NCBI GenBank assembly: GCA_026989715.1 | Contig: JALSIU010000068.1 | Span: forward strand, 1-5,177 | DNA from: Methylomonas sp. | Lineage (GTDB): Bacteria > Pseudomonadota > Gammaproteobacteria > Methylococcales > Methylomonadaceae | Reading direction: 5' to 3' | Length of the DNA stretch: 5,177 nucleotides | Part shown: piece by piece, positions 1-5,177 of the stretch | Layout: each line of letters begins with the position of its first letter | How positions within the stretch are numbered: position 1 is the first letter of the stretch | Translations under genes and position numbers: made by a program | The notes under the pieces: generated by a model | Seen by the model: only the letters and a program-made list of their open reading frames with translations | The model's database searches: none | What the model was told of the DNA's origin: nothing

Positions 1-204
1 AGGGGATGTGAGAAGGAAGCCCGAGTGCAAAACGACGAGTCTATGAACAAGAATGTCATAGAAGGCCGAGTCTCAGGGGTGAGTTAGCTAATGATAACGA
101 AACCCACAGGTTCGAGAGATACGGTAAATGGCAAGGCAGTGTCGTGACAGTTTACTTATCTTTCTGGGGAGATCTGTTTAACATGCAGTGATTGTTATTG
201 TCTG

Positions 205-411
205 TAATAAGTCAGCGGGCAACTGATTGAAATGTCGATAGTGGATCAAATCTGTGGCAATCAGTTTGGGTATGAGTTCAAAAGGAATATTACCGCCTAA
301 CAAAAAATACCAAGGCGGTACAACTGGCTTTAAATAATAAATGGCTAGAGTCGCAAGTCCTAGTCTCGATTAAAGACCAATGGGTTAAGTTCCATATTCA
401 TAATGGCGATG
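205..411 (+). other. Domain IV-like interval lacking the maturase ORF
   Basis: This stretch holds no gene. It contains two perfect inverted repeats: 221-229 with 258-266 (9 bp, 28-nt loop) and 291-298 with 313-320 (8 bp, GC-rich, 14-nt loop). In ORF-bearing introns this interval would contain a reverse transcriptase gene of about 1.2 to 1.8 kb. A 22-codon frame at 232-300 starts with ATG but has no recognisable similarity to a maturase. The interval may be a naturally short domain IV or the scar of an ORF deletion; the sequence alone does not decide. Its left boundary is approximate. Confidence 0.5.
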
Positions 412-445
412 AACCGCCCTGTGCGGAGCCGCACGCAGGGTGGTG
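412..445 (+). ncRNA. Group II intron domain V (catalytic hairpin)
   Basis: The lower stem is nine base pairs, 413-421 with 436-444, including a G416-U441 wobble. A two-base CG bulge follows at 434-435. The upper stem is four base pairs, 422-425 with 430-433, closed by a GAGC tetraloop at 426-429. This is the diagnostic 34-nt domain V architecture. The catalytic triad reads CGC (415-417), with the wobble in its middle, instead of the more common AGC; CGC is known in some bacterial lineages. In the family this hairpin binds the metal ions that carry out splicing. Confidence 0.88.
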
Positions 446-446
446 T

Positions 447-478
447 GGGGAGGACTGGAGAGAAACTAGCCCTTACCC
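447..478 (+). ncRNA. Group II intron domain VI with bulged branch-point adenosine
   Basis: The outer stem pairs G448-G450 with C476-C478 and A451-G453 with C472-U474, leaving A475 unpaired between the two blocks. An inner stem pairs 455-458 with 466-469 and closes a seven-base purine-rich loop (459-465). A475 lies six bases before the proposed last intron base T481, the normal distance for the lariat branch point. The 3' splice site is therefore proposed between 481 and 482, with an uncertainty of one base. Confidence 0.78.
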
Positions 479-481
479 GAT

Positions 482-533
482 TTATCACGATATTAATACC
501 ATCGCGCAAGCTCTTCTACCGCCAGCATTTTAA
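482..533 (+). other. Possible 3' exon remnant (gene tail) next to the intron
   Basis: Directly after the predicted splice site, one frame reads about 16 codons ending in TAA at 531-533, with a tail reading approximately YHDINTIAQALLPPAF. The composition is protein-like, so this could be the 3' end of a gene interrupted by the intron. The 5' exon lies outside the window, so the idea cannot be tested here, and a frame this short is easily open by chance. Confidence 0.22.
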
Positions 534-556
534 TCCCCCTTTAATCGTAATATAAT
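528..556 (+). promoter_or_regulatory. Sigma-70 type promoter for the small exported protein gene
   Basis: A perfect -10 hexamer TATAAT lies at 551-556. Seventeen bases upstream is a poor -35, TTTTAA at 528-533 (three of six consensus positions). Transcription would start near 563, leaving a leader of about 50 bases before the TTG start at 613. No operator-like repeat is evident. The promoter lies just downstream of the intron end, so the gene does not appear to depend on read-through from the intron. Confidence 0.6.
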
Positions 557-600
557 GAGCCTACATCGTTACGCACATTGGCCTAACTCATCACTATCAT

Positions 601-605
601 AGAGG
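601..605 (+). promoter_or_regulatory. Ribosome binding site supporting a TTG start
   Basis: AGAGG lies seven bases before the TTG at 613. The reading frame is open upstream only back to a TGA at 556-558 and has no ATG or GTG in that stretch. This site together with TTG 613 is therefore the best initiation point, and it places a good signal peptide exactly at the N-terminus. Confidence 0.7.
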
Positions 606-612
606 CAGAACA

Positions 613-1023
613 TTGAATAAGTCCATATTAATTCCCGCATTTATTTCTTTGCTTATCGCATCGACTCATACCATAGCCGCCGGTGGACATGGCGGACACG
701 GCAGCAGTGTTAATAAAAACGGTAAGAGTGCTTGTAAAGCAATTATTATCAATCACGTTAAACCGAAACATTTAGAGGTTGTTTTTCCACGCGCCAAGTT
801 TTCTTTTTGGGTGAACGGCCTCAAAGAAAGTGAAATCAAGCATGTTGAAGTTACCGCTAAAAAGATCCCGGTTCCTCTATCATCAGAAGTCAGAACCGGC
901 TTTATTTTATTCAAAGGTGAATTACCTGCCTCGTTAGAAAATACGGCGGCACGTATTCAAGTCAATGTACATGCGAAAAGATGCCCTGTACAAAAAGGCT
1001 GGTTATTAAAAATTGCCGATTAA
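613..1023 (+). CDS. Small exported protein of unknown function with His/Gly-rich N-terminus
   Basis: I do not recognise the family. The 136-residue product starts with a Sec-type signal peptide: Lys3, a hydrophobic core at about residues 5-17 and a probable signal peptidase I cut after Ala22 or Ala23. The mature chain then begins with GGHGGHG (24-30), a compact His/Gly motif that could bind a metal ion. The remainder is rich in alternating hydrophobic residues, suggesting a small beta-sandwich. It has only two cysteines, Cys41 and Cys124, near the two ends of the mature domain and well placed to form one disulfide in the periplasm. The mature protein is basic, with many lysines. The gene has its own promoter, a TTG start backed by AGAGG, and its own terminator, so it appears monocistronic. 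It converges with the macroglobulin gene, which says nothing about its role. A periplasmic or secreted location is well supported; metal binding is inference only. Confidence 0.82.
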   Translation: MNKSILIPAFISLLIASTHTIAAGGHGGHGSSVNKNGKSACKAIIINHVKPKHLEVVFPRAKFSFWVNGLKESEIKHVEVTAKKIPVPLSSEVRTGFILFKGELPASLENTAARIQVNVHAKRCPVQKGWLLKIAD

Positions 1024-1035
1024 AGCATCACCCAA

Positions 1036-1079
1036 ACAACCGATTATGTTGTAACCTTCATAATCGGTTGTGTTTTTTT
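1036..1079 (+). terminator. Rho-independent terminator in the convergent gap
   Basis: A perfect 13-bp stem, 1036-1048 with 1059-1071, closes a 10-nt loop and is followed by G and then seven T (1073-1079). It begins 12 bases after the stop of the small exported protein gene and fits that gene best. Read from the minus strand, the same stem lies just past the macroglobulin stop (1082-1084) but is followed by only TTT, so it may act as a weaker, bidirectional terminator. Confidence 0.9.
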
Positions 1080-1081
1080 GG

Positions 1082-4000
1082 CTATTGAATAACGGCAACC
1101 GGTTGTGCAGTACCTATGCCTCGAATATAAGGCCGATACATATCCTCTATATAAACAGGGGGGATGGTATAAGTGCCGGGCGTAACCATTCTTGCTAAAT
1201 AAAACAAATCATAGCGTCGCCCTGCCTGTAAATCCAGGGCGGCCACGTAGCGGTCATCACGATATTCTTGATAATTTATACGCGTGGCATACCGTAAATC
1301 TTGCAAATTATCACCGTCTATTTTGATAGGCAACGCATCTAATTTAATGCTATTTTTTAAGTTCTGATTTTCCAACTCAAAGCCTGCAGGCAATAAATCG
1401 ACCAACAAAGCATGCGTTAGCCGCTCTTTTGCTTTGACCTGTACATGCATTAAGACCAACTCCCCTACTTTTAATTGTGTCAAATCTAGTGCCTCGCCTT
1501 GTAAGGAATAATAATCGCGTTGCAGTGTAAACATACCCATTGCTTTGGTGGGGGCTTTACGCGGATAGCCTTGCAACTGTACCTGTAAATATAAGGGTTG
1601 CGTGTATGTTGATTGCACCTCAACTTTACCAGGAATATGCCGCGCTTTAAAAACAGCGCGATAAGGCTCCGTTTGCTTAAGGCTTTGTTGCCTATTTGCC
1701 AAAATCAATTTTGCTGACCAAGCTGTCTGTGTCTGGGTGCTTAATTGTATTGCGGTCATAAATAAGGCATTACGCTCTTGTGTGCTCAGGTATTGCCGAG
1801 TGCCTAGTTTATCGGCTAATTGAAAGATTAATTGCTCACTCGCGGCATTCACAATACGATGCTTACTCAGCAAATAACTCATCAAACTCAAATCTCGCAA
1901 TGGACTGCCATAATCAGCCAAATATAAACGCGGCAGGCGTTCTATTTGCAAGGCCTGTGTTATCGCGGCGTGCCCACGCTGGGTATCGCCTTGTTGTATC
2001 AATGCCAAACCTAAATGCACCAAGGGCAAACCCGAACGACTGTCTTGACGCTGGTGGTCATACAAGCTACGCAATGACCCTAATGGCGCACGATTTAAAC
2101 GGGATAAAACATAGCCGGCATAAGCTTTATAAGCAAAACGGCTGTGTTTGGGATAAGGGCTATAACTATCATTGTACATGCGTCCGTTTTGGTTGACGTA
2201 TTGCGTCAAGCGTTGCAAGGCTTTATCCAAAACGCTGGCAGGGACTAAAAACCCTTGTTCACGCGCATCTAGTAAAAAATCACTGACATAGGCAGTGAGC
2301 CAATGCTCTTCATCGCTGTGGCTATCCCATAAACCAAAACTCCCATTCTGCCGTTGCATTCCTGCCAAACGCACAATACTACGCGCGACTTCCGCAGAAC
2401 GCCGGCTTAAATCTAATGCCTTATCGCCTTGCACCGTATCCGCTAATTTAAATTGCGCGATACGTTGTGCATTTAAAAATAACCACGGATAAGTGCTGCT
2501 GGTTGTTTGCTCCAGACAGCCATAAGGGTAACGCAATAATGCCTGCAGTTGTTGCTGTACATTAAGCGATGGTGCATTAGATAGGTTGAGTGTCGCTTGG
2601 CTGGCATTTAATAAAAACTGCTTCAGCGGTAATGTCAGCTTACGTTTTGCTTTGGCGGCAATTTGTTTTCTTATGACTTGATGGATAGCAGGATAGGCAG
2701 GGCGTACCGCGATATTCCATTGTCGTTTCAGTTGAATGCTCTCACCGGCATCTGCTTGATTGCTTAAATTTAAATGTATTTGCGCCTGCCCAAAATCTTG
2801 CGCTGCCTCTAACGGGAAATGCAGTATTGTTTTCTGTTTATCTTTAAGGTTTAGCGTTTGGGTTTTGCTTTTTATGCTAACAGGGCCACTGCTATCCATC
2901 GTTAAACGAATAGATTGTTCGGTGCCACTTTGATTTAAAATGTCCAAAGTTAAGACCGAGCGGTCGCCGCCCGCTAAAAATCGCGGTAGAGCCGCTTCGG
3001 CAATAATGGGTGCGGCGACCGTTACCGTCGTTTCGGCCGCACCAAAACGGTCTTGACTATACGCCAAAGCCATTAGGCGCAATTGACCATTAAAATCAGG
3101 AATATCTAGGCTAATATTGGCCTTGCCTTGTTCATCAAACTGCACGGGAGCTGTCAATAAAGCAACAATCTTAACCTCAGTACGCGGCATCGTGCCATCG
3201 TCGCTTAAATCAGCATCCCCGCCAAAGCGCACCCGTGTTATATCACCCTCCTTGATTTCCACAATATTGCCATATACATCATGTTGCATAGCACTATAAC
3301 GCCGTTGTGCCGTCAACCAGGCTAACGGCTGTGGTGTAGGAAATCCTGTTACACTTAATACCCCAACATCCACAGCGGCTAACGTGACATAAACGCGTTC
3401 ATCCGCTTTGGCATTATGTAAGATAAGCTCGGCTTGCAAACTGGTTTCCGGTCGCATGTTCGCGCTATCCGTGCGTATTTCCATCTCCAACCGGTGCGCT
3501 TGGCTATCGAGCGGTAAATGCACAACCCCGATAGCACGATTGGGGGTGATGCTCTGTTGACTATCACCTGCACGAAATACCACTGCGGTTGCATAAATAT
3601 CATGGCGATTCCAAGTTTTATCCACCGTTAAGGCTAAAGTCATGCCGGTTGCCGGGATGGTCAAGCGTTGCATCGACAACACCTGCTGACTATTTTCGAC
3701 TACCACAAAGCCATTGCCTGCATGGGGTGGAATGATTTTCAAATGCGCTATATCACCAGGTAGGTAGGCCTTTTTATCCCACTGCAATACCACTCTATCC
3801 GGACGCGCCGTTTGTTCAGCTTGATCATAAGCATAATGCCCGGCCTGAAAACGCAATGAGGTAATTTGCCCTGTTTTTTGGTTGTGAATTTTTAATAAAT
3901 ACTGCCCCTGCTCAACCGAAACGTGTAATGGAGTGACTTGGGCGGCTTGCAAGCTGATTTGTTGCTGCAAAACAGGCACATTGGTTTCCGTATAAGTCCG

Positions 4001-5177
4001 TTGCCACCCTCGGCCTTCGGTTTGCTCCCAAAAGTAACTGCGCTGTTCATGAATTAAAGTAACGCTAACTTCTGCGGCCTGCTTTGCGCCATTCGCTTGG
4101 GTATTAATCAATTCAAATGCTAACTGACTATTGGCCGCAACATCCTCCAAATCCATCAGCGGACGCACACCCAACAAAGTCTCTTGCGGCCAATAGGTAT
4201 AATGAATCAACCGATTAATCGCGCGGCCACCTGTTTCGTATAAGCTCGCCGTGACTGCAATATCAACCGGCGTATGTTTAACCGCCGCCCAATTGGCACG
4301 AATGGCCAACTCCCCTAGACCATTGCTATCTAGTTGTATATCGTTTGGCGTAAAACCCGCACGGTCTGCATAAGGAATGCTCTCATCAACATGGCCAAAA
4401 TAAAATTCTGCATACTCGCTGATGGGGTGACGTTTTGCTCTCAGGCTCACTTGACTGCTGAGCCGATTACCGGCGGCCGGCGCACCATATAAATAACGCC
4501 CCATAACAGGTACGCTTAACGCTTGTTGCGGCAATAGCCAGGCTGATTGCTGCGTATCGCCCAATTGCAAAGCCATGCGCTCAGGCAAAAAATCTTCTAC
4601 GGCAAAAGTATAATGAAAATCAGCCGCTCCCGGCACCGCTACTTGCAAAACCCATTGCCCGGTGCGGGCATGAGCCGGTAATTCAAATTCATAATGGTAT
4701 AAGCCTGTTGCATCCGGGTGCCATGTAAAACTGCTTAATACTTGTCCATCCGGACGCTTAATCTTGGCTGCTAATGGCGGTGTGGAAACAGGGTCTGCTT
4801 TATAATCACGTAACAAAGCATTTATCAGCACCGTCTCACCCGGCCGATAAATATCACGCGGGCCATAAGTAAAGAGTTCCAATGGCTTAAATTCGCGCCC
4901 CGCAATGGCAAATTCGGATAAATCCAGTGCCGCACGCTTTAATGTCAATACGGTCAAATGCTTGCCTTGCCTTGCAACTAATACCTTTGCTTGCCGGCGG
5001 TGTTGCAACAACTGCGCCACACCATTTTTATCGCTCTTTAATTTAGTCAGCAGCTTACCTTTTTTATCATAAAAAGCTAAATCAACCCCTGCCAACGCTT
5101 TACCGGAGGCAAGCGAGCTGACATAAATATTAATCTCCTCTGCCAAAGTATGCGCATGAATGCCAATATCGCTGACA
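1082..5177 (-). CDS. Bacterial alpha-2-macroglobulin (YfhM-type) with thioester, N-terminus cut by window edge
   Basis: This is a periplasmic protease-trapping protein of the bacterial alpha-2-macroglobulin family. A protease cleaves the bait region and is then captured covalently through an internal thioester. The frame is open from the stop at 1082-1084 to the window edge, giving 1364 visible codons. A TTG at 5144-5146 is not the true start, because coding sequence continues upstream of it (VSDIGIHAHT). Counting from the first full codon at 5176, the order is: a macroglobulin beta-domain at about 10-85; an MG2-like domain at about 95-195 with YRPGETV at 110-116; further macroglobulin domains; a bait-region-type domain at about 460-610, opening with YLPGD; the central A2M domain at about 665-725 (TAPVQF, then IPDFNGQLRLMALAYS); the thioester motif CLEQ at 887-890 within YPYGCLEQTT; the helical thioester domain to about 1170; and C-terminal macroglobulin domains. 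Cys887 is the only cysteine visible. From the thioester to the C-terminus is 477 residues, close to E. coli YfhM, which suggests that about 300 N-terminal residues, including the signal or lipoprotein peptide, lie outside the window. The usual partner pbpC does not follow. Confidence 0.95.
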   Translation of the reverse strand, partial: VSDIGIHAHTLAEEINIYVSSLASGKALAGVDLAFYDKKGKLLTKLKSDKNGVAQLLQHRRQAKVLVARQGKHLTVLTLKRAALDLSEFAIAGREFKPLELFTYGPRDIYRPGETVLINALLRDYKADPVSTPPLAAKIKRPDGQVLSSFTWHPDATGLYHYEFELPAHARTGQWVLQVAVPGAADFHYTFAVEDFLPERMALQLGDTQQSAWLLPQQALSVPVMGRYLYGAPAAGNRLSSQVSLRAKRHPISEYAEFYFGHVDESIPYADRAGFTPNDIQLDSNGLGELAIRANWAAVKHTPVDIAVTASLYETGGRAINRLIHYTYWPQETLLGVRPLMDLEDVAANSQLAFELINTQANGAKQAAEVSVTLIHEQRSYFWEQTEGRGWQRTYTETNVPVLQQQISLQAAQVTPLHVSVEQGQYLLKIHNQKTGQITSLRFQAGHYAYDQAEQTARPDRVVLQWDKKAYLPGDIAHLKIIPPHAGNGFVVVENSQQVLSMQRLTIPATGMTLALTVDKTWNRHDIYATAVVFRAGDSQQSITPNRAIGVVHLPLDSQAHRLEMEIRTDSANMRPETSLQAELILHNAKADERVYVTLAAVDVGVLSVTGFPTPQPLAWLTAQRRYSAMQHDVYGNIVEIKEGDITRVRFGGDADLSDDGTMPRTEVKIVALLTAPVQFDEQGKANISLDIPDFNGQLRLMALAYSQDRFGAAETTVTVAAPIIAEAALPRFLAGGDRSVLTLDILNQSGTEQSIRLTMDSSGPVSIKSKTQTLNLKDKQKTILHFPLEAAQDFGQAQIHLNLSNQADAGESIQLKRQWNIAVRPAYPAIHQVIRKQIAAKAKRKLTLPLKQFLLNASQATLNLSNAPSLNVQQQLQALLRYPYGCLEQTTSSTYPWLFLNAQRIAQFKLADTVQGDKALDLSRRSAEVARSIVRLAGMQRQNGSFGLWDSHSDEEHWLTAYVSDFLLDAREQGFLVPASVLDKALQRLTQYVNQNGRMYNDSYSPYPKHSRFAYKAYAGYVLSRLNRAPLGSLRSLYDHQRQDSRSGLPLVHLGLALIQQGDTQRGHAAITQALQIERLPRLYLADYGSPLRDLSLMSYLLSKHRIVNAASEQLIFQLADKLGTRQYLSTQERNALFMTAIQLSTQTQTAWSAKLILANRQQSLKQTEPYRAVFKARHIPGKVEVQSTYTQPLYLQVQLQGYPRKAPTKAMGMFTLQRDYYSLQGEALDLTQLKVGELVLMHVQVKAKERLTHALLVDLLPAGFELENQNLKNSIKLDALPIKIDGDNLQDLRYATRINYQEYRDDRYVAALDLQAGRRYDLFYLARMVTPGTYTIPPVYIEDMYRPYIRGIGTAQPVAVIQ
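2507..2518 (-). other. Thioester motif CLEQ codons
   Basis: Read on the minus strand, these four codons encode Cys-Leu-Glu-Gln in the context YPYGCLEQTT. In the family the Cys and Gln side chains form the reactive internal thioester. Both are present, so the protein should belong to the covalent-trapping kind and not to the thioester-less YfaS-like kind. Confidence 0.93.

Larger units (their letters stand above)
1..481 (+). mobile_element. Group II intron, 3' part, without a visible reverse transcriptase gene (5' end outside window)
   Basis: This is a self-splicing ribozyme and retroelement, of which only the 3' part lies in the window. The firm evidence is a complete domain V hairpin at 412-445 followed directly by a domain VI hairpin with a bulged adenosine. 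The intron should end in AT at 480-481, the usual A-pyrimidine 3' end, six bases after the bulged A475. Upstream, 1 to about 205 resembles domain I to III sequence of bacterial introns: a 6-bp hairpin 41-46/56-61, a stem 77-80/102-105 plus 83-86/95-98, and a stem 118-121/157-160 plus 124-128/151-155. The maturase/reverse transcriptase normally sits in domain IV, just before domain V. Here about 200 bases separate the domain III-like sequence from domain V and no long reading frame exists on either strand. Splicing in vivo would then need a maturase supplied in trans, or the copy may be inactive. The domain I to III assignment is from general resemblance and is less certain than domains V and VI. 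Confidence 0.82.

Noticed and set aside
276..533. A stop-free plus-strand frame of about 85 codons crossing domain V and the intron end
   Set aside because: It has no ATG, GTG or TTG near its 5' end, and its middle is simply a translation of the conserved domain V/VI RNA. I could not match it to a maturase N- or C-terminus.
555..602. ATG-started 15-codon frame just upstream of the small exported gene, a possible leader peptide
   Set aside because: Its ATG overlaps the TATAAT hexamer, so it would not be in a transcript from that promoter. It has no ribosome binding site.
1..612. CRISPR array, tRNA or insertion-sequence ends in the non-coding left part
   Set aside because: There are no regularly spaced direct repeats, no cloverleaf and no paired terminal repeats with a transposase. 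The hairpins present fit a group II intron.
1780..2492. Plus-strand frames at 1780-2196 and 2295-2492
   Set aside because: They lie antisense within the well-conserved macroglobulin coding sequence, lack convincing initiation signals and do not resemble any family.
3117..3603. Short frames at 3117-3299 (+) and 3379-3603 (-)
   Set aside because: Both are shadows of the macroglobulin gene in other frames, with no domain, ribosome binding site or independent context.
1082..5177. YfaS-like (non-thioester) macroglobulin as an alternative identity
   Set aside because: The CLEQ motif is intact, whereas that group lacks the thioester cysteine and glutamine.

Overview
The window suggests a gammaproteobacterium of moderate GC content. 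This rests on the type of large alpha-2-macroglobulin present, the codon use and the bacterial style of the group II intron. Genus cannot be read from the sequence; similar gene content occurs in sulfur oxidisers and methanotrophs, but that is a weak guess.

Layout. Positions 1 to about 481 are the 3' portion of a group II intron RNA. Domains V and VI are clear at 412-478. The upstream 400 bases look like domain I to IV structure with no reverse transcriptase/maturase gene, so this copy is ORF-less, or has lost its ORF, over the visible part. Positions 482-612 are intergenic. They begin with what may be a short 3' exon remnant and then carry a promoter with a perfect TATAAT. Positions 613-1023 (+) encode a small exported protein of unknown function with a His/Gly-rich mature N-terminus and two cysteines. 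It starts at TTG and ends just before a strong stem-loop terminator at 1036-1079.

The rest of the window (1082 to the right edge, minus strand) is one very large gene. It encodes a bacterial alpha-2-macroglobulin with an intact thioester motif (CLEQ). The gene enters from beyond the right edge, so its N-terminus (about 300 residues by comparison with E. coli YfhM) and its promoter are not visible.

How the genes relate. The small gene and the macroglobulin gene converge on the same stem-loop, so they are separate transcription units and nothing in the layout ties their functions together. The macroglobulin is expected to act in the periplasm as a protease trap. The usual partner gene pbpC does not follow it here. 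I see no tRNA, rRNA, CRISPR array or DNA transposon. The most unusual items are the ORF-less intron and the unassigned small secreted protein; I found no convincing new multi-gene system.
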